Origin: Streptomyces cupreus
Lineage (GTDB): Bacteria > Actinomycetota > Actinomycetes > Streptomycetales > Streptomycetaceae
Assembly (NCBI RefSeq): GCF_014257025.1
Contig: NZ_JACMSF010000007.1
Span: 183,106-247,105 of the forward strand
Length of the DNA stretch: 64,000 bases
Reading direction: 5' to 3'
How positions within the stretch are numbered: position 1 is the stretch's first letter; every line of letters starts with the position of its first letter. A program made the translations under genes and the position numbers. Of the stretch, positions 25,690-34,710 are shown piece after piece. A model generated the notes under the pieces. It was not told the DNA's origin, searched no databases, and saw only the letters and a list, made by a program, of their open reading frames with translations.

Positions 25690-26691
25690 TCACCATCTGA
25701 TCGGCAGCGGCAACGCGGTGAGCAGCCCCGACACCGCCACGACCAGCCCCAGCGCGAGGACCTCCACGCGCGCGGGGGCGCAGGCCGTGAGCGGATCGGC
25801 GGCCCTGCTCAGCCGGATCCGCGCCCACAGGGCGAGCGCGGCGACGGCGGCCACCAGCAGCACCTTGGCGAGCAGCACGCGCCCGTACGCCGTGTTCGTC
25901 AGCTGCTCCACGACCGTCTCCGGCGGCATATGGCGCAGCGAACTGCACACCCCGGTCGCCGTGATGGCGGCGAGCAGTACGGCCGCCACGCGCGCGTAGA
26001 GCCCCAACAGCGCCGCTCCGGTCGGCGGGCCGCCCCGCAGGCTCCGCAGGACGTGCAGCAGACCGCCCGCCCACAGTGCCGCACAGGCCAGGTGCACCAG
26101 CGTCAGTCCTGAGCCGATGAGCGGGGACTGCTCGGTCGTCGGATGCGCGCGCAGTGCCTCGGCGACGACGATCGCGGCGAGCGGCCAGAGCTGGGTGCCG
26201 GGCCGCCGCGAGAGCGCGCACAGCCCGGTCACGGCGAAGGCGTTGACCTCCAGCAGTGCGAGCTTTCCGTCGCGGGTGGCGTACAGGCCGCCGATGTCGA
26301 GGTCGGAGGGGCTGTCCGGCACCAGATTGCCGGTCGAGACGACGGAGGCCAGCCCCAGGGCGGCGAGGAAACCGGCGCCGGCCGCGTAGGGCGCCCAACT
26401 GCGGGGCGGGGCCGGGGGAGTGCCGGGTACGGAACGGGCAAGACGGTTCACGAACAGCTCGCCCACCGGGACGCACAGGGCCGCGAACAGCACCGTCCGC
26501 AGCAGCGCGATGCCGCCGGCGCCGGGCGCGGCGGCCTCCCCGGTGTCGTGCAGCGCGGCGGACGGTCCGAGCAGCGGGATCAGCGCCCCCAGCGCCACCA
26601 GCACGAGGACGGCGACGGCCCGGCCGGTACCGGTGCTCTGCCGGGGCCCGCTCGCGTCGGCCGCCCCCGACGTGGGTCTTGTCAAGGTCAC
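25690..26691 (-). CDS. CopD-domain membrane protein
   Basis: 333 aa from GTG, about 8 helices. The CopD region covers the last 180 residues: LTLVHLACAALWAGGLLHVL, YARVAAVLLAAITATGVCSS and TAYGRVLLAKVLLVAAVAAL are typical. CopD proteins are linked to copper import or tolerance. GTGA overlap with a 35-codon ORF upstream. No CopC-domain gene is adjacent. Confidence 0.88.
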   Translation of the reverse strand: MTLTRPTSGAADASGPRQSTGTGRAVAVLVLVALGALIPLLGPSAALHDTGEAAAPGAGGIALLRTVLFAALCVPVGELFVNRLARSVPGTPPAPPRSWAPYAAGAGFLAALGLASVVSTGNLVPDSPSDLDIGGLYATRDGKLALLEVNAFAVTGLCALSRRPGTQLWPLAAIVVAEALRAHPTTEQSPLIGSGLTLVHLACAALWAGGLLHVLRSLRGGPPTGAALLGLYARVAAVLLAAITATGVCSSLRHMPPETVVEQLTNTAYGRVLLAKVLLVAAVAALALWARIRLSRAADPLTACAPARVEVLALGLVVAVSGLLTALPLPIRW

Positions 26692-26795
26692 CTCATGATC
26701 TTCACCAGTCGTCCCAGAACCGGGCAAGCACAGGAAAACAACTGGCGGTACGGCATTCCGCCCATGGGTACGTTTTCGGGCGCCCCGTAACTCAT
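26688..26795 (-). CDS. Possible 35-aa coupled small protein between CoA-transferase and CopD genes
   Basis: ATG overlaps the CoA-transferase stop (ATGA at 26792-26795), and the TGA overlaps the copD GTG (GTGA). The peptide begins MSYGAPENVPMGGMPYRQLF, contains Cys-Ala-Cys at 22-24 and ends VLGRLVKIMR. The Cys-x-Cys next to a copper gene is suggestive of metal binding. Third-position GC is about 65%, lower than the neighbours, which argues for caution. Confidence 0.4.
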   Translation of the reverse strand: MSYGAPENVPMGGMPYRQLFSCACPVLGRLVKIMR

Positions 26796-28141
26796 ATCCA
26801 GCGCGCCGAATCGGTGCCCCAAGCCCCGGGCGGCCGCGCCCAGTCGCCGGGCCCGCCCGCGAAGGCCACCGGCGGCAGGGCGTAGCGCAGCTTCCCGAGG
26901 GCGCTGTCGGTCTCGGCGAGCCAGGGCCCGGGCCCGTCGTACGTCAGGTCCCCGGAACCGCGAGCCACGACCCCGTCCGTCAGCCACCGCGCCGTCCGCG
27001 CCAACGCCAACCGCACGACCCCGCCGTACCCTTCCCTCAGTCGCTCGGTCAGTGCCCGCAGGACGGCGGCCGCCAGTAGATACCCGGTGCCGTGGTCGAG
27101 GGCCTGCGCGGGGAGTGCCCCCGGCTGTTCCGGCGAGCCCTCCAGCATCGCGATCCCACTGGCCGCCTGCACCAGGCTGTCGAACCCGCGTCGGCCGCCC
27201 CACGGCCCGTACGCGCCCCACGCCGACAGTTGCGCCACGATCAGCCCGGGCCGCCGCTCCAGCAGCGCCTCGGGCGACAGCCCGAACCGGTCGAGGGCGC
27301 CGGGGCGGTACCCGGTGACGACCACGTCCGCCGACGCCAGCAACTCCTCGAAGGCGGCCCGGTCCCGCGCGAGGTCCAAGGCCGCCGACCGCTTCCCGAA
27401 CCCCGTGTCGGCGTGCTGGTCGGGGAGTTCGGGGGAGCCCGGCGGGTCGACGCGCAGCACGTCCGCGCCCAGCAGGGCGAGGGTGCGGGTGGCGACGGGG
27501 CCCGCGATGACCCGGGTCAGATCGAGGACGCGCACACCGGCGGCGGGAGGAGCTCCGTCCAGCGGCGGAAGCACACGCGCGCGTGCCGTGCCGAGGCGCT
27601 CGCGCTCGACCAGCGGTCGCCCGGCCACGGCGACCGCCTGGGGATGCGCCGCCCACTCCTCGGGCGTACGCACCGCCACGGCGAGCCCTCCGGCCGCGTA
27701 CACGGCCTCCTCGACCTCCAGGGCGGACCGCTCGGCGAGAGCCACATCGAGACAGTCCGCCGGACCGAGTGCCCTCAGCAACCGCTCCCGATGATGCGGA
27801 TAGTTCGCATGTGTCCGCACCCACCCGTCCCCGGTCCGCCAGAACCGCGACAGCGGAGCGAAGGTCACCGGAGCGCGCCCGTCGATCAACAGATGCCGCT
27901 CACTCACGAACGCCGTGCCGACGGCCCCGTCGTCCACCCGCGCCTCCGGCACATCGGACCGCCCGGCGCGTGCAGCGCCCAGCTCAGCCGCGGCCAAGGC
28001 ACACACACCCACACACGCGCGTGCCAACTCCCGTACCGGAAGCCGCCCCTGAAGGGCGCCCTCCCGAACCACGGTGGACACCCGCGCCACCAAGGCGGGG
28101 TCCCCGTCCAGGGCGGACCAGGCGTACTCGATGTCGGTCAT
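26792..28141 (-). CDS. CoA-transferase family III (CaiB/BaiF) protein
   Basis: 449 aa from the ATG at 28141. VRVLDLTRVIAGPVATRTLA, LLGADVLRVDPPGSPELPDQ and FEELLASADVVVTGYRPGAL are the family III signature; SAWGAYGPWGGRRGFDSLVQ is also typical. The first 200 residues are a diverged half-domain (GDGWVRTHANYPHH). The usual catalytic Asp after GKRSAALDL is in place (Asp in ALDLARDR). Transfers CoA between carboxylic acids; substrate unknown. A palindrome lies at its 5' end. Confidence 0.87.
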   Translation of the reverse strand: MTDIEYAWSALDGDPALVARVSTVVREGALQGRLPVRELARACVGVCALAAAELGAARAGRSDVPEARVDDGAVGTAFVSERHLLIDGRAPVTFAPLSRFWRTGDGWVRTHANYPHHRERLLRALGPADCLDVALAERSALEVEEAVYAAGGLAVAVRTPEEWAAHPQAVAVAGRPLVERERLGTARARVLPPLDGAPPAAGVRVLDLTRVIAGPVATRTLALLGADVLRVDPPGSPELPDQHADTGFGKRSAALDLARDRAAFEELLASADVVVTGYRPGALDRFGLSPEALLERRPGLIVAQLSAWGAYGPWGGRRGFDSLVQAASGIAMLEGSPEQPGALPAQALDHGTGYLLAAAVLRALTERLREGYGGVVRLALARTARWLTDGVVARGSGDLTYDGPGPWLAETDSALGKLRYALPPVAFAGGPGDWARPPGAWGTDSARWI

Positions 28142-28142
28142 G

Positions 28143-28157
28143 ACTGCACTATGCAGT
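28143..28157. promoter_or_regulatory. Perfect palindrome upstream of the CoA-transferase gene
   Basis: ACTGCACTATGCAGT: ACTGCA and TGCAGT arms with a 3-bp centre, one base from the start codon. Repressor binding here would block transcription or translation initiation. No regulator gene is adjacent. The opposite-strand neighbourhood is empty. Confidence 0.4.
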
Positions 28158-28248
28158 ATTGACCGAATCAACCTGAGAAGCAGCCACCCACCAAAGCCGC
28201 AAAGGGGCCGGGGAACCGGTCCCCGACCCCTTCACGCGCGCGTGCCGG

Positions 28249-29745
28249 TTACTTCGTCACCGCGTCCAGCGCGTCCGCCGTGCCCCAGCCGTAGAAGCCG
28301 TTGAGGTTCTTCGAGCCCTCGCACACCGCGTCGACCTTGCCGTCGCCGTCGATGTCGTACGGGTCCGTGCACGGCGTGGCGTCGGCCTCGGCGTACAGGA
28401 GGGCCTTCACCAGGGCCGGAGGGGCCTTCGGGTGCGTCGACTTGATCAGGGCGGCGACGCCCGCGACATGCGGGGACGCCATCGACGTACCGGCCATGTA
28501 GCCCCAGCGGCCGCCGGGCAGCGTGCCCAGGATCAGACCGCTGGTGGCCGGCGGGGCCGGGGTCTGGAAGCGAGTCGAGTCGCCGCCGGGTGCGGCGATG
28601 TCGATCACGCCGAGACCGTGGTTGGAGAAGGACGACTTGATGCCCTTCGCCCCGGTCGCCGCCACCGTCACGACACCCGGCAACTGGGTCGGGACGTCAA
28701 GGCACTTGGACGGGTCGATCACCCGGTCCGACGGCGTGACGTCGTTCGGGGACACCGGGTCGGTGATCTCGTCGGCCGCGAGGTCGTAGTTCTCGTTGCC
28801 GGCCGCCGCGACGTTGACCGCGCCCTTCTTCTCCGCGTACCGGGAGGCCCGGGTGATGGCGTCGACGAGCGCCCTCTGGTCCGGGTCGTTCTTGCAGTTG
28901 AAGTACCAGGGGTCGGTGTAATAGCTGTTGTTCGTCACATCGACGCCGTGCTCGGCCGCCCACACGAAGCCGCACACCACGGCCTCCGTGTAGAAGTACC
29001 CGGCGGTCGTGGACACCTTGATGCCCGAGACCTTCACACCGGGCGCGACCCCGGTCATGCCGACGCCGTTCTTGGCGGCCGCGATCTCACCGGCCACGTG
29101 CGTGCCGTGCGCGCTCTCCGTCGGACCGGGCCGCCAGGCGCCGTCGGCGGTGTTCGGCTTGCCCGTCACACAGTTGACCGACGCATCGCGGTCGAAGTTG
29201 GGTGCGAGGTCGGGGTGGGTGTCGTCCACGCCGGTGTCGATCACCGCGACGGTGACGTCCCGGCTGCCCAGCGACTCCTCGTGCGCCTTGTCCGCCTTGA
29301 TGGCGGGCAGGTCCCACTGGAGGGGTTGCAAGGGGTCCTGGCCCTCGGCCGCCTCGACGGCGGCGGCCTCGACGGCGCCGAGCACCTTCGGCGTGCCGAC
29401 GTCCGTCGTCGACTGCGCGGGCAGCGGCGCGTTGCGGGTGTTTCCGGCCGAGGCCACCCCGGGCACCGTGCGCAGCGTCTTCGCGAAGTCGGGGTTCGCC
29501 GAGTGGACGACGATCACGCCGATCTGGTCGTACGAGGTCACCATCGTGCCGCCGGCCTCGGCGATGGCCCGCTCCACACGGGGTGAAGGGCCGTGCCCGT
29601 GCTGGACGTTGACGACATAGCTGAGCGAGGTCGCGTCCGCCTCGGCCGCCGACGACACGTTCGGCAGCAGGGCGAGCGCCGTCGCCATGGCCATCCCGGC
29701 GGGGACGGCCAGCGCACGGCGAGAGCGCGGGAAATGCGCTGTCAT
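28249..29745 (-). CDS. Secreted S8 family serine peptidase (subtilase), copy 2
   Basis: 498 aa from ATG. Signal peptide (1 to about 34), I9-like propeptide (about 40-110), catalytic domain with Asp170 in VIDTGVDDTHPD, His213 in SAHGTHVAGE, Asn327 in AAAGNEN and Ser421 in AGTSMASPH. A C-terminal DxDxDG-type loop (DPYDIDGDGKVDAV, 451-464) looks like a calcium site. Secreted peptide-bond hydrolysis is expected. Starts 25 bp after its tandem paralog's stop; likely one transcript. Confidence 0.92.
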   Translation of the reverse strand: MTAHFPRSRRALAVPAGMAMATALALLPNVSSAAEADATSLSYVVNVQHGHGPSPRVERAIAEAGGTMVTSYDQIGVIVVHSANPDFAKTLRTVPGVASAGNTRNAPLPAQSTTDVGTPKVLGAVEAAAVEAAEGQDPLQPLQWDLPAIKADKAHEESLGSRDVTVAVIDTGVDDTHPDLAPNFDRDASVNCVTGKPNTADGAWRPGPTESAHGTHVAGEIAAAKNGVGMTGVAPGVKVSGIKVSTTAGYFYTEAVVCGFVWAAEHGVDVTNNSYYTDPWYFNCKNDPDQRALVDAITRASRYAEKKGAVNVAAAGNENYDLAADEITDPVSPNDVTPSDRVIDPSKCLDVPTQLPGVVTVAATGAKGIKSSFSNHGLGVIDIAAPGGDSTRFQTPAPPATSGLILGTLPGGRWGYMAGTSMASPHVAGVAALIKSTHPKAPPALVKALLYAEADATPCTDPYDIDGDGKVDAVCEGSKNLNGFYGWGTADALDAVTK

Positions 29746-29770
29746 GGTGTCAGTCACTCTCGTCCGTCGC

Positions 29771-31294
29771 TCACTTGACCGCGCGCAGCGCGTTGACGAT
29801 GCCGAAGCCGTAGAAGCCGTTCACGCGCGTGTCGCCCTCGCACACCGCGTCCTGCGTGCCGTCGCCGTTCTGGTCGTAGGACTCGGGGCAACCCGGGTTG
29901 TCCGCCTGCGCCTTGAGCATCGCCTGGAGCTGGGACCCGGTCGCCCACGGGTGCTTGGACTTCAGCAGCGCGGCCACACCGGCGGCGTGCGGCGAGGCCA
30001 TCGAGGTGCCCTGCAGGAAGGCGTACTGCCCATTGGGCATGGTCGACAGGATGCGGCCGTTCTTCGAGGGCGTGTCGGGTATCTGGTAGAGCCGGTCGCC
30101 GCCCGGCGCCGCGACGTCGACGACGCCCTTGCCGTACGAGGAGTAGTACGACTTGAGGTTCTGCACGCCCGTCGCGCTGACCGTGACGATGCCCGGAAGC
30201 TGGGTCGGCACGTCGAAGCACTCGTGCGGGTCGATGGTGCGCTCCACCGGCGTGGAGTCGTCGGGGCTGGTGGCGTCGACGATGGCGTCCGAGTCCAGGT
30301 CGTGGTTGGAGTTGCCCGCCGAGGCCAGGTGGAGCAGGCCCTTCTGCTGGGCGTACAGCTGCGCCCGGTTGACCGCGTCGACGATGGCCCGCTGGTCCGG
30401 GTCGTCCATGCAGTTGTACAGCCACGGGTCCACGTAGTAGCTGTTGTTCGTGATCTCGACGCCGTGGTCGGCGGCGAACACGAAGGCGCACACGACGCTC
30501 TCCGGGTAGAAGAGGCCGTTGTCCGGGTCGCTCACCTTGATGCCGGAGACTTTGATGCCCGGGGCCACCCCCGCGACGCCGATGCCGTTGCGGGCCGCGG
30601 CTATCTCACCCGCGACATGCGTGCCGTGGTAGTCGCCCGCGGTGTACGGCCGCCAGGCGCCCTCGCTGGTGTCCGCGACGCCGCCGACACAGTTGGCCGA
30701 CTGGGACTTGGAGAAGTTCGGCGCGAGGTCGGGGTGGGTGTCGTCGACGCCGGTGTCGATCACGGCGACGGTCACCTTGCTGCTGCCGGGGTTGATCTTC
30801 GCTGCCTGGTCGGCGCCTATCGCGCGCAGGTCCCACTGGTCGGCCTCAAGAGGCTCGCTGTCGGGGGCGGCGGCGCTCACGGCCTGCGCGGCCTGGGCGT
30901 CGGTGAGGAACTGCGCGGCGCCCTGGTCCGTGGTGCCCGCGGCGGTCAGCGGCGCCGTACGCGTCGCACCCGCCGACTGCACCCCGCGCACCTGGCGCAT
31001 CTGCTTGCCGAAGTCCGGGTTCGCCGAGTGGGCGACGATCACACCGATCTTGTCGTACGACACCACGACGGTACCCCTGGCCGTCGTGATGGCCTTCTTC
31101 ACCGACTCGATGGTCCGGCGGTCCGTCGTCGTGTTGACGACGTACGCCAGGTTCGGCGCGTCCGCGGCCTGCGCGGTGGTCTCCGCGAGCGGGGCGGCCG
31201 TCGCGCCGGTCGGCAGGAAGCCGAGCGAGGCGGTCAGCGACAGCACGACGGGGACGGCCAGGGCGAGCCGGCGTCTGGAAGGCAGATGAGCCAT
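29771..31294 (-). CDS. Secreted S8 family serine peptidase (subtilase), copy 1
   Basis: 507 aa, same architecture as the downstream paralog: signal peptide, propeptide with VVVSYDKIGVIVAHSANPDF, then VIDTGVDDTHPD, DYHGTHVAGE and QGTSMASPHAAG, and near the end DQNGDGTQDAV with flanking Cys residues. The two copies share most motifs but differ through the propeptide and substrate-facing loops, so specificity may have diverged. Upstream is a strong inverted repeat (31322-31355). Confidence 0.92.
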   Translation of the reverse strand: MAHLPSRRRLALAVPVVLSLTASLGFLPTGATAAPLAETTAQAADAPNLAYVVNTTTDRRTIESVKKAITTARGTVVVSYDKIGVIVAHSANPDFGKQMRQVRGVQSAGATRTAPLTAAGTTDQGAAQFLTDAQAAQAVSAAAPDSEPLEADQWDLRAIGADQAAKINPGSSKVTVAVIDTGVDDTHPDLAPNFSKSQSANCVGGVADTSEGAWRPYTAGDYHGTHVAGEIAAARNGIGVAGVAPGIKVSGIKVSDPDNGLFYPESVVCAFVFAADHGVEITNNSYYVDPWLYNCMDDPDQRAIVDAVNRAQLYAQQKGLLHLASAGNSNHDLDSDAIVDATSPDDSTPVERTIDPHECFDVPTQLPGIVTVSATGVQNLKSYYSSYGKGVVDVAAPGGDRLYQIPDTPSKNGRILSTMPNGQYAFLQGTSMASPHAAGVAALLKSKHPWATGSQLQAMLKAQADNPGCPESYDQNGDGTQDAVCEGDTRVNGFYGFGIVNALRAVK

Positions 31295-31321
31295 GGGATC
31301 TCCACATCATCCGGAAACGAA

Positions 31322-31355
31322 ACCTGCCCGAGACACAGGTGGTGCTCGGGCAGGT
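31322..31355. promoter_or_regulatory. 11-bp inverted repeat ahead of the subtilase pair
   Basis: ACCTGCCCGAG (31322-31332) and CTCGGGCAGGT (31345-31355) are perfect complements with a 12-nt loop, 28 bp upstream of the first protease ATG. It may be an operator or an mRNA hairpin. The rest of the 300-bp gap to the DUF485 gene shows nothing definite. Confidence 0.5.
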
Positions 31356-31594
31356 ACATGACGGGCGTGCAGGGGCGAAGCTATCTCCCCAACTCGCTGG
31401 CCAGCAATGACTTACAGCAGGTGAGTTCGGAAAGAAGTCCGCCCGGTTGAACCGGTCCTCGCGTGGCGCCGTGACGTTGAACAGGGGGCGCGAGCACCAT
31501 CGAGCCCCCCGGTAACCCCTAGGAACAGAGCCGTCACATGTCCGTACCGAACCCGTCCACTGTCGCAACAGCGCCCGCAACGCGAGGAGACTCC

Positions 31595-31951
31595 GTGGCT
31601 ACCGACGCACCGCCCCCCTCGAAGGAGCAACACCGACTCCCCACCACCGAGGAGTTCACCGAGGTGCAGGAGAGCGCGGAGTTCGGTGAACTGCGCCGCT
31701 CCTACCGCTCGTTCGCCTTTCCGCTGACCGTCGGCTTCATCGTCTGGTACCTGCTGTACGTCCTGCTGTCGAACTACGCCGGCGACTTCATGGGCACCAA
31801 GCTGTTCGGCAACATCAACGTGGCCCTCGCCTTCGGCCTCGCCCAGTTCCTCACCACGTTCCTCATCGCCTGGTGGTACGCGCGGCACGCCAGCGCCAAG
31901 CTCGACCCCAAGGCCGACGCGATCAAGTCCCGGATGGAGGGCGGCGCATGA
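31595..31951 (+). CDS. DUF485 membrane protein, symporter partner
   Basis: 118 aa from GTG after GAGGAG; an alternative ATG at 31538 with weaker AGGAAC would add 19 residues. SYRSFAFPLTVGFIVWYLLY and NVALAFGLAQFLTTFLIAWW are the two DUF485 helices. DUF485 proteins pair with ActP/MctC-type symporters; the next gene overlaps by ATGA. Confidence 0.88.
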   Translation: MATDAPPPSKEQHRLPTTEEFTEVQESAEFGELRRSYRSFAFPLTVGFIVWYLLYVLLSNYAGDFMGTKLFGNINVALAFGLAQFLTTFLIAWWYARHASAKLDPKADAIKSRMEGGA

Positions 31952-33570
31952 GCACCGCGCACACGTTTCTCGCGGCCGACGCGGCGAGCGAGCACCGCAC
32001 GCTGATCATCAGCCTGTTCGCGGTCTTCGTCCTCGCGACCCTCGTCATCACCGTGTGGGCGGGACGCCAGACCAAGGACGCCGCCGACTTCTACGCGGGC
32101 GGCCGCCAGTTCACCGGCTTCCAGAACGGCCTCGCCGTCTCCGGTGACTACATGTCCGCCGCGTCCTTCCTCGGTATCGCGGGCGCCATCGCCCTGTTCG
32201 GCTACGACGGATTCCTGTACTCCATCGGCTTCCTGGTGGCCTGGCTGGTCGCCCTGCTGCTGGTCGCCGAGCCGCTGCGCAACTCCGGCCGCTACACGAT
32301 GGGCGACGTCCTCGCCTACCGGATGCGCCAGCGCCCGGTCCGTACGGCGGCCGGCACCTCCACGATCGTCGTGTCGATCTTCTATCTGCTGGCCCAGATG
32401 GCAGGCGCGGGCGTCCTGGTCTCCCTGCTCCTCGGCATCTCCAGCGACGCTGGCAAGGTCGGCATCGTCGCCCTGGTCGGCGTCCTGATGATCATGTACG
32501 TCACCATCGGCGGCATGAAGGGCACCACCTGGGTCCAGATGGTCAAGGCCGTCCTGCTCATGACCGGCGCCCTGCTGCTGACCTTCCTGGTCCTGCTGAA
32601 GTTCGACTTCAACGTCTCCGACCTGCTCGGCGCCGCCTCCGACCAGAGCGGCAAGGGCGCGGCCTTCCTGGAGCCCGGACTGAAGTACGGCGCCACCGGC
32701 ACCAGCAAGCTGGACTTCATCTCGCTCGGCATCGCGCTGATCCTCGGCACCGCCGGTCTGCCGCACATCCTGATCCGCTTCTACACGGTGCCCACCGCCA
32801 AGGCCGCCCGTAAGTCCGTGATCTGGGCGATCGGACTGATCGGCTCCTTCTACCTGATGACCCTCGCGCTCGGCTTCGGCGCCGCCGCGCTGATCACCCA
32901 GGAGGAGATCACCACCTCCAACAAGGCGGGCAATACGGCGGCCCCGCTTCTGGCGCTGCATCTGGGCGGCGTCGACTCCAGTTGGGGCGCCATCTTGCTG
33001 GCCACCATCTCCGCGGTCGCCTTCGCGACGATCCTCGCGGTGGTCGCGGGACTGACCCTGGCGTCCTCCTCGTCCTTCGCGCACGACATCTACGCCAACG
33101 TCATCAAGAAGGGCCAGGCCAGCGAGAAGCAGGAGGTCAGCGCCGCCCGCTGGGCGACCGTCGGCATCGGCATCGTCTCCATCGCGCTGGGTGCCCTGGC
33201 CCGCGACCTGAACGTGGCCGGGCTGGTCGCGCTCGCCTTCGCGGTCGCCGCCTCCGCCAACCTGCCCACGATCCTCTACAGCCTGTTCTGGAAGCGGTTC
33301 ACCACCCAGGGGGCCCTGTGGTCGATCTACGGCGGTCTGACCACCGCGGTCGGCCTGGTGCTGTTCTCGCCGGTCGTCTCCGGCAAGCCCACCTCGATGT
33401 TCCCGGACGTCGACTTCCACTGGTTCCCGCTGGAGAACCCCGGCATCATCTCGATCCCGGTCGGCTTCCTGCTGGGCATCATCGGCACCTACCTGTCGAA
33501 GGAGGAGCCGGACAAGGGCAAGTACGCCGAGCTGGAGGTCAGGTCTCTGACCGGCACCGGCGCCCACTGA
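31948..33570 (+). CDS. actP: Cation/acetate (monocarboxylate) symporter, ActP/MctC-like
   Basis: 540 aa, 13-14 helices, SSS family: DFYAGGRQFTGFQNGLAVSG, DYMSAASFLGIAGAIALFGY near the start, then GTAGLPHILIRFYTVP and AGLTLASSSSFAHDIYAN. This subgroup imports acetate, pyruvate or propionate with sodium. Coupled to the DUF485 gene. A 15-bp hairpin terminator follows at 33584. Confidence 0.9.
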   Translation: MSTAHTFLAADAASEHRTLIISLFAVFVLATLVITVWAGRQTKDAADFYAGGRQFTGFQNGLAVSGDYMSAASFLGIAGAIALFGYDGFLYSIGFLVAWLVALLLVAEPLRNSGRYTMGDVLAYRMRQRPVRTAAGTSTIVVSIFYLLAQMAGAGVLVSLLLGISSDAGKVGIVALVGVLMIMYVTIGGMKGTTWVQMVKAVLLMTGALLLTFLVLLKFDFNVSDLLGAASDQSGKGAAFLEPGLKYGATGTSKLDFISLGIALILGTAGLPHILIRFYTVPTAKAARKSVIWAIGLIGSFYLMTLALGFGAAALITQEEITTSNKAGNTAAPLLALHLGGVDSSWGAILLATISAVAFATILAVVAGLTLASSSSFAHDIYANVIKKGQASEKQEVSAARWATVGIGIVSIALGALARDLNVAGLVALAFAVAASANLPTILYSLFWKRFTTQGALWSIYGGLTTAVGLVLFSPVVSGKPTSMFPDVDFHWFPLENPGIISIPVGFLLGIIGTYLSKEEPDKGKYAELEVRSLTGTGAH

Positions 33571-33583
33571 GCACGCCCCCTGA

Positions 33584-33617
33584 GCGGCCGCGTCGTAGAT
33601 CCCTACGACGCGGCCGC
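33584..33617 (+). terminator. Terminator after the symporter gene
   Basis: GCGGCCGCGTCGTAG and CTACGACGCGGCCGC form a perfect 15-bp stem with the loop ATCC, then GTCTTA. It isolates moaA from the symporter operon. Confidence 0.85.
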
Positions 33618-33716
33618 GTCTTACCTCGTGGGATCGGGCTCTGTTGATGTCAGTGCGGTCACGTAGGCTCGCAAGTGACGGAAATCGAGTGCTCCGCGAC
33701 GAGGGAGGGGGCCCAC

Positions 33717-34706
33717 GTGCTCATCGACACCTACGGCCGGGTGGCCACCGACCTGAGAGTCTCGCTGACCGACCGGTGCAATCTGCGCTGCACCTACTGC
33801 ATGCCCGAGGAGGGCCTGCAGTGGCTGGCCAAGCCCGATCTCCTCACGGATGACGAGATCGTCCGCCTGATCGACATCGCGGTCACCTCCCTCGGTATCG
33901 AGGAGGTCCGCTTCACCGGCGGCGAGCCCCTGCTGCGCCCCGGCCTGGTCGGCATCGTCGAGCGCGTCGCGGCCCTTGAGCCCCGTCCCCAGATGTCCCT
34001 GACCACCAACGGCATCGGCCTCAAGCGCACCGCGACCGCCCTGAAGGCGGCCGGTCTGGACCGGGTCAACGTCTCCCTGGACACCCTGCGCCCGGACGTC
34101 TTCAAGACCCTCACCCGCCGCGACCGCCACAAGGACGTCATCGAGGGCCTGGAAGCCGCCCGTGACGCGGACCTGACCCCGGTCAAGGTCAACTCGGTGC
34201 TGATGCCCGGCCTGAACGAGGACGAGGCCCCCGACCTGCTCGCCTGGGCCGTCGAGCACGACTACGAACTGCGCTTCATCGAGCAGATGCCGCTGGACGC
34301 CCAGCACGGCTGGAAGCGCGACGGCATGATCACGGCAGGCGACATCCTGGCGTCCCTGCGCACCCGCTTCGAGCTGACCGAGGAGGGCTCGGAGAAGCGC
34401 GGCTCGGCACCGGCGGAGCGCTGGATCGTCAACGGCGGCCCGCACCGCGTCGGTGTCATCGCCTCTGTCACCCGGCCGTTCTGCTCGGCCTGCGACCGCA
34501 CCCGCCTCACCGCCGACGGCCAGGTCCGCACCTGCCTGTTCGCCCGCGAGGAGACCGACCTGCGCGCGGCCCTGCGCTCCGGCGCCCCCGACGAGGAGAT
34601 AGCCCGCATCTGGAAGCTGGCGATGTGGGGCAAGAAGGCGGGAGCGGGCCTGGACGACCCGAGCTTCGTCCAGCCGGACCGCCCGATGTCCGCGATCGGC
34701 GGCTGA
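33717..34706 (+). CDS. moaA: GTP 3',8-cyclase MoaA
   Basis: 329 aa from the GTG after GGGAGGGGG; the GTG at 33675 adds 14 residues and lacks such a site. Radical-SAM cluster CNLRCTYC, GGEP in FTGGEPLLRP, and the C-terminal cluster PFCSACDRTRLTADGQVRTC define MoaA, which makes the pyranopterin precursor of molybdenum cofactor. It ends in GG. No other moa gene lies in the window. Confidence 0.95.
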   Translation: MLIDTYGRVATDLRVSLTDRCNLRCTYCMPEEGLQWLAKPDLLTDDEIVRLIDIAVTSLGIEEVRFTGGEPLLRPGLVGIVERVAALEPRPQMSLTTNGIGLKRTATALKAAGLDRVNVSLDTLRPDVFKTLTRRDRHKDVIEGLEAARDADLTPVKVNSVLMPGLNEDEAPDLLAWAVEHDYELRFIEQMPLDAQHGWKRDGMITAGDILASLRTRFELTEEGSEKRGSAPAERWIVNGGPHRVGVIASVTRPFCSACDRTRLTADGQVRTCLFAREETDLRAALRSGAPDEEIARIWKLAMWGKKAGAGLDDPSFVQPDRPMSAIGG

Positions 34707-34710
34707 AACC

